Shown piece by piece: positions 40,248 to 50,033 of a stretch of 64,000 nt of DNA; the stretch's first letter is position 1, and the number at the start of each line of letters is the position of its first letter. The notes below the pieces were generated by a model. That model worked only from the letters and a program-made list of their open reading frames with translations. It was not told where the DNA came from and searched no databases. The translations under genes were made by a program, and so were the position numbers. The stretch is from JACKNG01 sp040220855 (GTDB lineage Bacteria; Pseudomonadota; Gammaproteobacteria; Ga0077536): the NCBI GenBank assembly GCA_040220855.1, contig JAVJVZ010000008.1, positions 100,256-164,255 of the forward strand, in the 5' to 3' direction.

Positions 40248-42053
40248 TCACGCGGCGAACGGCCACAGCCACGGGATCAACACCACGCCGAGCGCGCCGA
40301 TGAGAACCGTCAGCGGGCCGCCGAGGCGCAGGTAGTCGCTGAAGCGATAGCCGCCCGGGCCGTAGATCATGAGGTTGGTCGGGTAGCCGATCGGCGTCGC
40401 CACCGACATCGACGAGGCCAGCATCACGGTGAGCACCAGCGGCATGGGGTCGACGCCGAGCTGGCGCGAAGCAGCCAGCGCGACGGGCAGCATCAGCACC
40501 GCGCCCGCCTTCGCGGTGACGAAGCCGGCGAGCACGGCAGCGAGCACGTAGATCGCGGCGAGCGCGGCGTGCGGCGAATCGCCCACCGCGGCCAGCAGCC
40601 AGCCGCCGAGCAGCGTGGCGAGCCCGCTCACCTGCATCGCCTTGCCCAGTGCGAGGGCGCCGGCGATGACCAGCAGCACCTCCCAGTCGATCGCGCGGCG
40701 CGCCGAGAACGGCCGGCAGCAGCGCGTCGCCAGCATGCCGAAGGCGGCCAGCATGCTCGCCTGCAGCATGCTCAGGAAGCCGCTCGCGACGACCGCCACG
40801 AGACCGGCCAGGATGGCCAGCGCGAGCGGCGCGCGGCGGCGTTCCACCGGGTCTGCGCCGTCGACCTGGCTGACCAGGTAGAAATCGCGGCTGTTGCGCT
40901 GCTGCTCGAGAAAGCTCGGGCGGGTTTCGAGCAGCAGGACGTCGCCCGGTTGCAGGACGATGTCGCCGACCTTGCCGCGCACGCGCTCGCCGTTGCGGGC
41001 GACGGCAATGATGGCGGCGTTGTAGATGGTGCGGAACTGGCCGTCGCGGACGCTCTTGCCGGTCAGCGGGCAGGTGTTGCTGACCACCGCTTCGATGAGG
41101 CGGCGGTTGGTGCGCGGTGAGTCGAGCTTGAACACCTGGTCGGTGGCCGGGCGCAGGCCGCCGAAGCGCTGCAGGTCGACCACGGAGTCGACGATGCCGG
41201 CGAACACGAGCTGATCGTCGGCGGCCAGGCGCACGTTGCCGGAGACCGCCGGCAGCACGTCGCCGTCGCGCGCGATTTCGATCAGGAACAGGCCCGGCAG
41301 GCCGCGCAGGCCGGCGTCGTCGATGCTCTTGCCGACCAGCTCGCTGTTCGGTTCGACGACCATCTCGACGACGTACTCGCGCGCGTTGTCCAGGTGCTCG
41401 AAGACCGGCTTGCGTAACGGCAACAGCGCGTTGCTCGCATAGACCACGAAGACGAGCCCGGCGATGGCAATCGGCAGCATGACCGGCGTGATTTCGAACA
41501 TGCCGAGCCCCGGGTGATCGGTGTTCTCGATCAGCCAGCCGTTGATGATGAGGTTGGTGCTGGTGCCGATCAGCGTGCACGCGCCGCCGAGAATGGACGC
41601 GAAGGAGAGCGGCATCATCAGTCGGCTCACCGAGAGTCGGAAGCGGCGCGCCCAGTCGTCGGTTACCGGCATCAGGATGGCGACCAGCGGCGTGTTGTTG
41701 AAGAACGCGCTCATCAGCGCGGTCGGCCATACCAGGCGATGCTGCGCCGAGCGCTCCGAGCGCGGCGCGCCGAGCAGGCGATCGACCAGCAACTGCATGG
41801 CACCGGTATCGCGCACGCCCGCGGCGACCACGAACAACGCCGCGATGGTCACCACGCCCTCGTTGGCGAGGCCACCGAAGGCCTGCGCCGGATCGAGCAA
41901 GCCGAGCGCGAGGCTGCCATCGGTGCGTCGTACGGGTGCGGTCAGCAGGATCGTCACGCCCGTCCAGATGACGACGTCCGGCGCGCGCCCGTAACGGATG
42001 AGCATGGCGAGGACGAAAGCGAGGACGAGCGCAGTGAGGACGACCGGTGACAT
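40248..42053 (-). CDS. SLC13-family permease with two TrkA-C (RCK_C) domains
   Basis: 601 aa. N-terminal membrane half (about 1-205), two cytoplasmic TrkA-C domains (about 213-300 and 315-395; e.g. NSELVGKSIDDAGL and TCPLTGKSVRDGQFRTIYNAAIIAVARNGERV), then the C-terminal membrane half. Signature loops FNNTPLVAILMP and the GTSTNLIINGWL type motif. This is the SLC13/CitT-like transporter class with regulatory RCK_C inserts. Substrate unknown (sulfate or dicarboxylate typical). ATG 42053; stop 8 bp from the convergent yoaA stop. Confidence 0.9.
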   Translation of the reverse strand: MSPVVLTALVLAFVLAMLIRYGRAPDVVIWTGVTILLTAPVRRTDGSLALGLLDPAQAFGGLANEGVVTIAALFVVAAGVRDTGAMQLLVDRLLGAPRSERSAQHRLVWPTALMSAFFNNTPLVAILMPVTDDWARRFRLSVSRLMMPLSFASILGGACTLIGTSTNLIINGWLIENTDHPGLGMFEITPVMLPIAIAGLVFVVYASNALLPLRKPVFEHLDNAREYVVEMVVEPNSELVGKSIDDAGLRGLPGLFLIEIARDGDVLPAVSGNVRLAADDQLVFAGIVDSVVDLQRFGGLRPATDQVFKLDSPRTNRRLIEAVVSNTCPLTGKSVRDGQFRTIYNAAIIAVARNGERVRGKVGDIVLQPGDVLLLETRPSFLEQQRNSRDFYLVSQVDGADPVERRRAPLALAILAGLVAVVASGFLSMLQASMLAAFGMLATRCCRPFSARRAIDWEVLLVIAGALALGKAMQVSGLATLLGGWLLAAVGDSPHAALAAIYVLAAVLAGFVTAKAGAVLMLPVALAASRQLGVDPMPLVLTVMLASSMSVATPIGYPTNLMIYGPGGYRFSDYLRLGGPLTVLIGALGVVLIPWLWPFAA

Positions 42054-42175
42054 GGTTCCCAGGCGGGTATGCGGCGCGGTGGCCGCGCACGCAGCCTAGG
42101 GCAAACGATCGGCACCGGCAAGCGGGGCACGGCGGCTATACTGCGCGTCCCGCCAAGTACTTCACAGGTATTCAC

Positions 42176-42823
42176 ATGACCGCCGCCGACGCCCTGTTCG
42201 AGAAGACCCGCGTGATGCTCGTCATGCAGGACGAAATGAACAGCCGTGTCGATGCCGACTGGCGCGAGCGCGCGCGCGAGTGGAACCGCGCAATCTGGAT
42301 CGAATGCGCGGAGCTGATGGATCACTACGGTGGCTGGAAATGGTGGAAGCACACCACGCCGGACCTCGAGCAGGCGATGCTCGAGATCGTCGACATCTGG
42401 CACTTCGGTCTCAGCCTGCGGCTGGAGGCGGCCGGTGACTTCGATGCCGCCGCGCACGCCATCGTCGACGAATGGCAGGCGAGTGATGCGGACGGTGACT
42501 TTCTTGCCGAGGTCGAGCGACTCGCCGGCGCCGCACTCGTCGAGCGACGTTTCGCGGTCGACGCCGTGGCCCGGCTGGTAACGCTGTGCGGCCACGATCT
42601 CGATCAGCTCTACCGCGCCTACGTGGCCAAGAACGTGCTCAACTTCTTCCGCCAGAATCACGGCTACCGCACCGGCGAGTACATCAAGACCTGGCACGGA
42701 CGCGAAGACAACGCCGTGCTCGCCGAGCTGCTCGGGCGCCTCGACAGCGATGACCCGCGTTTCCGCGAGGCGGTCTACGACGCCCTCGAGGCGGCCTACG
42801 CGGAAGTCGTCAGAACGGCTTGA
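42176..42823 (+). CDS. Dimeric all-alpha dUTP diphosphatase
   Basis: 215 aa, dimeric dUTPase (MazG-like all-alpha NTP-PPase superfamily) that hydrolyses dUTP to dUMP. The WNRAIWIECAELMDHYGGWKWWK box and the EIVDIWHFGLSL box carry the metal-binding Glu/Asp residues; FFRQNHGYRTGEYIKTW is a family C-terminal block. A TATACT -10-like box lies about 38 bp upstream (42137-42142). Replaces the usual trimeric Dut in such organisms. Confidence 0.9.
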   Translation: MTAADALFEKTRVMLVMQDEMNSRVDADWRERAREWNRAIWIECAELMDHYGGWKWWKHTTPDLEQAMLEIVDIWHFGLSLRLEAAGDFDAAAHAIVDEWQASDADGDFLAEVERLAGAALVERRFAVDAVARLVTLCGHDLDQLYRAYVAKNVLNFFRQNHGYRTGEYIKTWHGREDNAVLAELLGRLDSDDPRFREAVYDALEAAYAEVVRTA

Positions 42824-42880
42824 TACCGGCGCGCGGCGCGGCCGGCGGGGACACGGCGCCGTCCGCCGCCCGCCGCCGCG

Positions 42881-43837
42881 TCAACCCTGTGCTTCGAGCC
42901 AGCGCTCGGCGTCGAGCGCCGCCATGCAGCCGGCGCCGGCCGAGGTGATCGCCTGGCGGTAGACCGGGTCGCACACGTCGCCGGCGGCGAACACGCCCTC
43001 GACGCTGGTTGCCGTCGCGTAGCCGTGCCCGTGACCGCTGCCCGTGACACGGATGTAGCCGCCATCCATGTCGACCTGGCCGGCGAAGATCGCGGTGTTC
43101 GGCTGGTGGCCGATGGCGATGAAGGTGCCGTGCACCGCCACCTCGCGCAGGGCTTCGTCCTGCACGTTGCGGACGCGGATGCCGGTCACGCCAGCGTCGT
43201 CGCCGAGCACTTCGTCGAGTACGTGGTTCCACAGGATGGACACGTTGCCACCGGTGGTCTTCTCGAGCAGGCGATTGGCGAGGATCTTTTCCGCCCGGAA
43301 GCTGTCGCGACGGTGCACGACGGTAACCTCGGAGGCGATGTTGGAGAGGTACAGGGCCTCTTCGACGGCGGTGTTGCCGCCGCCGATCACCGCGACCGGC
43401 TTGCCGCGGTAGAAGAAACCGTCGCAGGTCGCGCAGGCCGACACGCCGCGGCCCTTGTAGGCCTGCTCCGAGGGCAGTCCGAGATACTTGGCAGAGGCAC
43501 CGGTGGCGATGATCAGGGCATCGCAGCTGTAGCTGCCAGCATCGCCGTGGAGCACGAAGGGGCGCTGGCCGAGTTCCACCCGCGTGATGCTGTCGTAGAC
43601 GAGCGCGGTGCCGAAACGTTCGGCATGGCGCTTCATGCGCTCCATCAGCTCGGGGCCCTGCACGCCGGCGTCGTCGCCCGGCCAGTTGTCGACATCGGTG
43701 GTGGTGGTCATCTGGCCACCGATTTCGAGCCCGGTGATGAGCACCGGTTCGAGCGCGGCACGCGCGGCGTAGACGGCGGCGGTGTAACCGGCGGGGCCGG
43801 AGCCGATGATGATGAGGCGGTGGTGCTGGGTAGACAT
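42881..43837 (-). CDS. trxB: Thioredoxin-disulfide reductase
   Basis: 318 aa FAD/NADPH enzyme reducing thioredoxin. FAD motif GSGPAGYTAAVYAARA, redox-active CATC at 135-138, NADPH motif GGGNTAVEEALYL with HRR, and the C-terminal GVFAAGDV. ATG 43837 is preferred over an upstream in-frame start (43879) because the family begins at this point. Divergent from the quinone oxidoreductase gene. Confidence 0.96.
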   Translation of the reverse strand: MSTQHHRLIIIGSGPAGYTAAVYAARAALEPVLITGLEIGGQMTTTTDVDNWPGDDAGVQGPELMERMKRHAERFGTALVYDSITRVELGQRPFVLHGDAGSYSCDALIIATGASAKYLGLPSEQAYKGRGVSACATCDGFFYRGKPVAVIGGGNTAVEEALYLSNIASEVTVVHRRDSFRAEKILANRLLEKTTGGNVSILWNHVLDEVLGDDAGVTGIRVRNVQDEALREVAVHGTFIAIGHQPNTAIFAGQVDMDGGYIRVTGSGHGHGYATATSVEGVFAAGDVCDPVYRQAITSAGAGCMAALDAERWLEAQG

Positions 43838-43904
43838 GGGCGCGAATCCTACCACTTCGCCGGCGCTGCGCCAGCGCACCGTTCCGGTGTCACCGCACGG
43901 GCAC

Positions 43905-43910
43905 TATACT
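43905..43910 (+). promoter_or_regulatory. -10-like box of the quinone oxidoreductase gene
   Basis: TATACT, 37 bp before ATG 43947. The same TATACT-G-C-CGC arrangement occurs before the dUTPase gene. No clear -35. Confidence 0.4.
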
Positions 43911-43946
43911 GCCGCGTCCGATGCCCGCACCCACGGATCCCGCCCT

Positions 43947-44951
43947 ATGTCTGCCATTCCCGAACGCATGAACGCCGTCGAAGTCACCGCGCCCGGTGGC
44001 CCCGAGGTTCTCGCCGCGACCCGCGTCGCGGTGCCGGCACCACGCGAGGACGAAGTGCTCGTGCGCGTGGTCGCCGCCGGGGTCAACCGTCCCGACTGCC
44101 TGCAGCGGGCCGGACACTACCCGGTACCGCCCGACGCGAGCCCGCTGCCCGGTCTCGAGATTGCCGGTGAAGTGGTCGCGTGCGGCGCACGGGTGACGCG
44201 CTGGCAGGTCGGCGACCGCGTCGTCGCCCTGACCCACGGCGGTGGCTACGCGGAGTACTGCGTCGCCGACGCCGGGCATTGCCTGCCGTGGCCGGCTGCG
44301 CTGTCCGCGGCAGAGGCCGCCGGGCTCCCCGAGACCTGTTTCACCGTGCATCACAATCTCGTCGAGCGCGGCCACCTCGCCGCCGGTGCGCGCGTGCTCG
44401 TGCACGGCGGCTCGAGTGGCATCGGCAGCACCGCCATCCAGGTCGCACGCGCGTTCGGCGCGGAGGTCGCGATCACCGCCGGCAGCGACGAGAAATGCAC
44501 CTACTGCCGCGATCTCGGTGCCGATCACGCGTTCAACTACCGCGAGGGCGACTGGGAGGAGGCACTCAAGGCGGCCTGGCCGAAGGGCGTCGACATCGTG
44601 CTCGACATGGTCGGCGGACCCTACGTGATGAAGAACATCCGCGTGCTCGCCGCGGATGGCCGCTACGTCATGATTGCCTTTCTGCAGGGCGCCAAGGCCG
44701 AGGTCAATTTCGGCCACGTGATCGGCAAGCGCCTCGTCATCACCGGCTCCACCCTGCGCCCGCAGTCGGTCGCCGCCAAGCGCGCCATCGCCGCCGGCGT
44801 CGAGCGCGACCTGTGGCCGCTGGTCGTCGACGGCCGACTGCGCACCCACGTGTTCGCTCAATTCCCGCTCGCCGAGGCCGCTAGCGCCCACGCACTCATG
44901 GAATCGAGCGCGCATCTCGGCAAGATCGTGCTCGACGTGGCGGCGGATTGA
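43947..44951 (+). CDS. NAD(P)H-quinone oxidoreductase (PIG3/QOR-like MDR family)
   Basis: 334 aa, zinc-independent medium-chain dehydrogenase/reductase. GVNRPDCLQRAGHYPVPPDASPLPGLEIAG is the PIG3-type N-terminal block (split in family alignments), and the Rossmann NADPH motif is HGGSSGIGSTAIQVA. C-terminal GSTLRPQSVAAKRAI. Likely reduces quinones; exact substrate unknown. Confidence 0.9.
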   Translation: MSAIPERMNAVEVTAPGGPEVLAATRVAVPAPREDEVLVRVVAAGVNRPDCLQRAGHYPVPPDASPLPGLEIAGEVVACGARVTRWQVGDRVVALTHGGGYAEYCVADAGHCLPWPAALSAAEAAGLPETCFTVHHNLVERGHLAAGARVLVHGGSSGIGSTAIQVARAFGAEVAITAGSDEKCTYCRDLGADHAFNYREGDWEEALKAAWPKGVDIVLDMVGGPYVMKNIRVLAADGRYVMIAFLQGAKAEVNFGHVIGKRLVITGSTLRPQSVAAKRAIAAGVERDLWPLVVDGRLRTHVFAQFPLAEAASAHALMESSAHLGKIVLDVAAD

Positions 44952-45073
44952 CGCCAATCACGCCCGTAGGGCGGTATTCACGGGGGGAATCGGGCATAAT
45001 GCGCGCGCCCGCCGGCGCCCCAGCGCGGTGCGCCGCCATCCAGCACTGACCATCTTGCACGAGGAGGACCTGC

Positions 45074-46240
45074 GTGCGTTCCAGCTACCTGTTTACCAGC
45101 GAATCGGTATCGGAAGGCCATCCCGATAAGGTCTGTGATCGCATTTCCGATGCGGTCGTCGATGCCTACCTTGCCGCCGATCCGCTCTCTCGCGTCGCCT
45201 GCGAGACCCTCACCACCACCAACCGCATCGTCGTCGCCGGCGAAGTGCGCGGTCCGTCCTCGATCACCGCCGAGAGCGTGGAATCGCTGGCACGCGACGC
45301 GGTCAAGGCGATCGGCTACGAGCAGGAGGGTTTCCACTGGGCTACCGCCGAGTTCGAGTTCTACCTGCACAAGCAGTCGGTGGACATCGCACAGGGCGTC
45401 GACAGCGGCGCCGACAAGGACGAGGGCGCGGGCGACCAGGGCATCATGTTCGGCTACGCCTGCCGCGAGACGCCGGTGCTGATGCCGGCACCGATTTACT
45501 ACTCCCACCGCATCCTGCAGGACATGGCCGCGGCGCGTCACAGTGGCGCGGCGCCGGGCTTCGGTCCGGACTCCAAGAGCCAGGTCACGCTGCGCTACGA
45601 GAACGGCAAGCCGGTCGGCGCGACCTCGGTCGTGGTGTCGACGCAGCACGCCGAGAATCTCTCCCAGGAAGAGGTGCGCGAGCTGGTGCGCCCGTACGTC
45701 GTCGCGGCGTTGCCGGACGGCTGGATGTGTCCCGAGGACGAGTTCTACGTGAACCCGACCGGGCGCTTCGTGATCGGCGGCCCCGACGGCGACGCCGGCC
45801 TTACCGGGCGCAAGATCATCGTCGACACCTACGGCGGCGCTGCGCCCCACGGCGGTGGCGCGTTCTCGGGCAAGGACCCGAGCAAGGTCGATCGCTCGGC
45901 GGCCTATGCCGCGCGCTATCTCGCCAAGAACGTGGTCGCGGCCGAGCTCGCCGATCGCTGCACCATCCAGCTCGCCTACGCGATTGGCGTCGCCAAGCCG
46001 CTGTCGTTGTACGTCGACCTGCATGGCACCGGGCGTGTCGACGAGAACCGCCTGGAGAGCGTGCTGATGGACGTCATGAACCTGAGTCCGCGCGGCATTC
46101 GCGAGCACCTGCAGCTCAACCGTCCGATCTACGAGCGCACCGCCGCCTACGGCCATTTCGGCCGTGAGCCCGAAGCCGATGGCGGCTTTTCGTGGGAGCG
46201 TACCGATCTTGCCGACAAGCTGAAGTCGGCGCTGGCCTGA
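45074..46240 (+). CDS. metK: S-adenosylmethionine synthetase
   Basis: 388 aa. ATP-site motif GAGDQGIMFGYA and the P-loop-like GGGAFSGKDPSKVDRS; N-terminal SESVSEGHPDKVCDRISDAVVD. Makes SAM from methionine and ATP. GTG 45074 with GAGGAGGA ribosome site. A CATAAT -10-like box at 44995-45000. Followed by ahcY, so the methyl-cycle enzymes are together. Confidence 0.97.
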   Translation: MRSSYLFTSESVSEGHPDKVCDRISDAVVDAYLAADPLSRVACETLTTTNRIVVAGEVRGPSSITAESVESLARDAVKAIGYEQEGFHWATAEFEFYLHKQSVDIAQGVDSGADKDEGAGDQGIMFGYACRETPVLMPAPIYYSHRILQDMAAARHSGAAPGFGPDSKSQVTLRYENGKPVGATSVVVSTQHAENLSQEEVRELVRPYVVAALPDGWMCPEDEFYVNPTGRFVIGGPDGDAGLTGRKIIVDTYGGAAPHGGGAFSGKDPSKVDRSAAYAARYLAKNVVAAELADRCTIQLAYAIGVAKPLSLYVDLHGTGRVDENRLESVLMDVMNLSPRGIREHLQLNRPIYERTAAYGHFGREPEADGGFSWERTDLADKLKSALA

Positions 46241-46480
46241 TCGAACTGCGGCGCCCGCGCGTAGCATGGCTGGCCGGGCGCCGAGCGGGAACTCCGGCAC
46301 GCTCATGGGGTTCCGCCGGAACGAGGCAAGCCCGGGTGCGGCCGGCCCAGCCGTCGCGCGCGGCGCAACACACCACGCGGCCTGCGTGGACTACGCTTGA
46401 CTGGCGATGCCGGTCGCGCGGCGCCGCCCGGCGAAGCCATCGCCCCAGAGCCTGACATAGCGGATAAACGAGGAATTCCG
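46241..46480 (+). promoter_or_regulatory. metK-ahcY intergenic leader
   Basis: 240 bp with several GC-rich hairpins (e.g. GTTCC-GCC-GGAAC at 46313-46325). I looked for the SAH (ahcY) riboswitch core (GAGGAGCGCTGC type) and did not find it. A ribosome site GAGGA precedes ahcY. Function of the leader unknown. Confidence 0.3.
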
Positions 46481-47935
46481 ATGTTGCAAAAGACCAAGAC
46501 GAGCCGTACCGCGAGCCGCGGCAAGGCAGCCACCCGGCAAGCCCCCGATTTCGTGGTGGCCGATCTCGCGCTCGCGGATTACGGCCGCAAGGAAATCGAG
46601 CTCGCCGAGCAGGAAATGCCAGGCCTGATGGCGATGCGCGAGGAGTACGGCAAGTCGAAGCCGCTCAAGGGCGCGCGCATCACCGGCTCCCTGCACATGA
46701 CCATCCAGACCGCGGTACTCATCGAGACGCTGCAGCACCTCGGCGCGAAGGTGCGCTGGGCGAGCTGCAACATCTTCTCGACCCAGGACCACGCGGCCGC
46801 GGCGATCGCCAAGCGCGGCACGCCGGTCTTCGCGGTCAAGGGCGAATCGATCGCCGACTACTGGGAATACACCGATCGCATCCTCGACTGGGGCAACGGC
46901 CAGGGACCCAACATGATTCTCGACGACGGCGGCGACGCCACGCTGTTCGTCACCCTCGGCTACCAGGCCGAGGAGAATCCCAAGCTGCTCAATGCCAAGC
47001 CGGGCAGCGAGGAAGAGGCGATGCTGCTCGCGCAGCTGAAGAAGTCGCTCAAGCGCGACCCGCAGCGGTTCCACCGCATCGCGCCGGACATCCGCGGTGT
47101 CACCGAGGAGACCACCACCGGCGTGCACCGTCTCTACCAGATGATGGAGCGCGGCGAGCTGCTGTTCCCGGCGATGAACGTCAACGATTCGGTGACGAAG
47201 TCGAAGTTCGACAACCTCTACGGCTGCCGCCATTCGCTGGTCGACGCGATCAACCGCGCCACCGACGTCATGATCTCCGGCAAGGTGGCCGTGGTCGCCG
47301 GTTACGGCGACGTCGGCAAGGGTTCGGCGCAGTCGCTGCGCGGGCAGGGCGCGCGCGTCATCATCACCGAGATCGATCCGATCTGCGCGCTGCAGGCGGC
47401 GATGGAAGGCTATGAAGTGATGAGCATGGACGACGCCTGCCGCGAGGGCGACATCTTCGTCACTACCACCGGCTGCTGCGACGTCATCACCGAGCAGCAC
47501 ATGAAGCGCATGAAGGATCTCGCGGTGGTGTGCAACATCGGCCACTTCGATTCCGAGATCCAGGTCGACAAGCTGCGCAAGTACAAGTGGACCGAGATCA
47601 AGCCCCAGGTCCACAAGATCACCATGACGGGCGGGCGCAGCATCATCCTGCTCGCCGAAGGTCGCCTGGTGAATCTCGGCTGCGCCACCGGGCACCCGAG
47701 CTTCGTGATGTCGAACAGCTTCACCAACCAGACCATCGCGCAGGTGGAGATGTTCAACTATCCCGAGCGCTACCCGCTCGGCGTGCACGTGCTGCCCAAG
47801 CTGCTCGACGAGAAGGTCGCGCGGCTGCACCTGGCGAAGCTCGGCGTCAACCTCGACATGCTGAACCGCAAGCAGGCCAAGTACCTCGGCGTGCCTGTCG
47901 ATGGTCCCTACAAGCCCGATCACTACCGCTACTGA
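46481..47935 (+). CDS. ahcY: Adenosylhomocysteinase (SAH hydrolase)
   Basis: 484 aa tetrameric NAD enzyme splitting S-adenosylhomocysteine into adenosine and homocysteine. Motifs: GSLHMTIQTAVLIETL, TRKSKFDNLYGC-type substrate block (here VTKSKFDNLYGCRHSL), NAD-binding AGYGDVGKGSAQSLRG, and the C-terminal PDHYRY. Start ATG 46481 has GAGGA 8 bp upstream. The N-terminus carries a 20-residue basic extension. Together with metK it drives the activated-methyl cycle. Confidence 0.97.
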   Translation: MLQKTKTSRTASRGKAATRQAPDFVVADLALADYGRKEIELAEQEMPGLMAMREEYGKSKPLKGARITGSLHMTIQTAVLIETLQHLGAKVRWASCNIFSTQDHAAAAIAKRGTPVFAVKGESIADYWEYTDRILDWGNGQGPNMILDDGGDATLFVTLGYQAEENPKLLNAKPGSEEEAMLLAQLKKSLKRDPQRFHRIAPDIRGVTEETTTGVHRLYQMMERGELLFPAMNVNDSVTKSKFDNLYGCRHSLVDAINRATDVMISGKVAVVAGYGDVGKGSAQSLRGQGARVIITEIDPICALQAAMEGYEVMSMDDACREGDIFVTTTGCCDVITEQHMKRMKDLAVVCNIGHFDSEIQVDKLRKYKWTEIKPQVHKITMTGGRSIILLAEGRLVNLGCATGHPSFVMSNSFTNQTIAQVEMFNYPERYPLGVHVLPKLLDEKVARLHLAKLGVNLDMLNRKQAKYLGVPVDGPYKPDHYRY

Positions 47936-47941
47936 CGAGCA

Positions 47942-47971
47942 CGGCGGGCGCCGCATCTGCGGCGCCCGCCG
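47942..47971 (+). terminator. Hairpin terminator after ahcY
   Basis: Perfect 13-bp stem with ATCT loop; only two T follow, so it may be a weak or Rho-assisted terminator. Confidence 0.65.
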
Positions 47972-48001
47972 TTGCGGTAGCGCCGGCAGGAGAGCGTAGC
48001 C

Positions 48002-48547
48002 GTGAGGGTGCGCAACGACACCGCCGCCTACGGGCTCGTCACCAAGCTGCTGCACTGGGCGACCGCGCTGCTGATCATCGGGCTGATCTGGCTCGGCTGG
48101 TGGATGGTCGACCTGTCTTACTTCGACCGCTGGTACCAGGATTCGCTGGCCCTGCACCGCGCCTTCGGCCTGCTGGTGTTCGTGCTCGGGGTGGCGACGC
48201 TCGCGTGGCGCGCGGTGTCGCCGTCACCCGCCGCGGTGGCGACGCTGAAGCCATGGGAGAAATGGCTCGGCACCGCCATGCACCACCTGCTGTTCCTGAT
48301 GGTCTTCGCGATCCCCGCCAGCGGCTACCTCATCTCGACCTCTGCCGGCCAGGCGATCGACGTGTTCGGCTGGTTCGAAGTACCGGCGCTGGTCAAGGTC
48401 GACAGCGGCCTGCGCGACCTCGCCATCGAGGTGCACTACTACCTCGCCTACACCACCGCCGCGCTCGTACTGATGCATGCCGGCGCTGCCCTCAAGCACC
48501 AGTTCATCGATCGCGACGGCACGCTCGCACGCATGATCTGGAAGTGA
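48002..48547 (+). CDS. Cytochrome b561-family protein
   Basis: 181 aa, four transmembrane helices. Heme-ligand histidines: KLLHWATALL, LALHRAFGLLVF, MHHLLFLMVF and the VHYYLAYTT/LMHAGAALKHQ region. CybB-like di-heme ubiquinol-linked cytochrome of the inner membrane. GTG 48002 with GGAGAG ribosome site. Confidence 0.92.
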   Translation: MRVRNDTAAYGLVTKLLHWATALLIIGLIWLGWWMVDLSYFDRWYQDSLALHRAFGLLVFVLGVATLAWRAVSPSPAAVATLKPWEKWLGTAMHHLLFLMVFAIPASGYLISTSAGQAIDVFGWFEVPALVKVDSGLRDLAIEVHYYLAYTTAALVLMHAGAALKHQFIDRDGTLARMIWK

Positions 48548-48656
48548 CGCGCGGCGCGCCCGCGCGCTGCGCCGGACCGGTCGGCGCGCATGATTCTTGT
48601 ACAATGGCTGGCCGACCCCGCGCCCCTGCCGACGCGCGCTACCGTGATCGATCACC

Positions 48657-50033
48657 GTGAGCCTGCAACTCTACAATTCACTCACCCGCCGCAAGGAAAT
48701 CTTCGAGCCACGCGATCCTGCCCGCGTGACCATGTACGCCTGCGGACCGACCGTCTACAACCCACCGCACATCGGCAACGCGCGCGCCGCGGTCGTCTAT
48801 GACCTGCTCTACCGCGTGCTCATGCGCCATTACGACAACGTCGTCTATGCGCGCAACATCACCGACGTCGACGACAAGATCAACGCCGCCGCGCAGGCCG
48901 AGGGCGTGCCGATCGGCGAGGTGACCGATCGCTACACCGCCGTCTACCACGGCGACGTCGCCGCGCTCGGCGTGCTGGCGCCCTTGATCGAGCCGCGCGC
49001 CACCGCGCACATCGCCCCGATCATCGCCATGATCGAGCGCCTCATCGAGAAGGGCTGTGCCTACGCCGCCGAGGGTCATGTACTGTTCCACGTGCCGGCC
49101 TTCGCGGATTACGGCGCACTGTCCGGGCGCGCGCGCGAGGAGATGATTGCCGGCGCCCGCGTCGAGGTGGCGCCGTTCAAGCGCGACCCGGCCGACTTCG
49201 TGCTGTGGAAGCCGTCGCCGCCCGAGCTGCCGGGCTGGGACAGTCCGTGGGGGCGCGGACGCCCGGGTTGGCACATCGAGTGTTCGGCCATGATCGAACA
49301 GCATCTCGGTACCTCGATCGACATCCACGGCGGCGGCAACGACCTCAAGTTTCCGCACCACGAGAACGAGATCGCGCAATCACGCTGCGCCCACGACGGC
49401 GCGCCGCTGGCGCGCTACTGGGTGCACAACGGCTTCGTCGAGATCGACAGCGAGAAGATGTCGAAGTCGCTCGGCAACGTGCTGCTGGTGCGCGACCTGC
49501 TCGAGCAGCACCCGGGCGAGGCTATTCGGCTCGCCCTGCTGCGTACCAAGTACCGCGAACCGCTGAACTGGAGCGATGCCGTGGTGGCGCAGGCCAAGGC
49601 GCAGCTCGACCGTCTCTACGGTGTGCTCGAGCGCCTTGCCGACGTCGCGCCGGCCGCGCCGGTGGCGCCGTCGCCGGCCTTCTGCGCGGCGATGGACGAC
49701 GATCTCAACACCCCCCAGGCGCTGGCAGTGCTGATGGAACTGGCGGGCGCCGCGAATCGCAGCGAGGACGCCAGTGAGCGGGCGCGCCTCAAGGGCGAAC
49801 TGCTCGCCGGCGGCGCCGAGCTCGGTATCCTGCAGCAGGATCCGGCCGCCTGGTTCCGCCACGATGCCAGTGGCGCGCTCGACCCGGCGGCCATCGAACG
49901 GCTCATCGCCGAGCGTAATGCCGCGCGCAGTGCGCGCGACTGGACTGCAGCGGACCGTATCCGCGACGAGCTCGCCGCAATGGGCGTCAGCATCCAGGAC
50001 GGTGCCGACGGCACGCAATGGAGAATCGAATGA
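48657..50033 (+). CDS. cysS: Cysteinyl-tRNA synthetase
   Basis: 458 aa class I aaRS. HIGH-type motif PHIGNARA at 37-44 and KMSKS in EKMSKSLGN; zinc ligands Cys29 (YACGPT), Cys in WHIECSAM, and the His/Glu of HHENEIAQS. GTG 48657. A TTGTACAAT -10-like box (48597-48605) lies about 50 bp upstream. Overlaps the sufE-family gene by 4 bp (ATGA). Confidence 0.97.
   Translation: MSLQLYNSLTRRKEIFEPRDPARVTMYACGPTVYNPPHIGNARAAVVYDLLYRVLMRHYDNVVYARNITDVDDKINAAAQAEGVPIGEVTDRYTAVYHGDVAALGVLAPLIEPRATAHIAPIIAMIERLIEKGCAYAAEGHVLFHVPAFADYGALSGRAREEMIAGARVEVAPFKRDPADFVLWKPSPPELPGWDSPWGRGRPGWHIECSAMIEQHLGTSIDIHGGGNDLKFPHHENEIAQSRCAHDGAPLARYWVHNGFVEIDSEKMSKSLGNVLLVRDLLEQHPGEAIRLALLRTKYREPLNWSDAVVAQAKAQLDRLYGVLERLADVAPAAPVAPSPAFCAAMDDDLNTPQALAVLMELAGAANRSEDASERARLKGELLAGGAELGILQQDPAAWFRHDASGALDPAAIERLIAERNAARSARDWTAADRIRDELAAMGVSIQDGADGTQWRIE

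Noticed and set aside
46241..46480. SAH riboswitch in front of ahcY
   Set aside because: The leader has hairpins, but the conserved SAH-riboswitch core was not found by eye. A covariance-model search would settle it.
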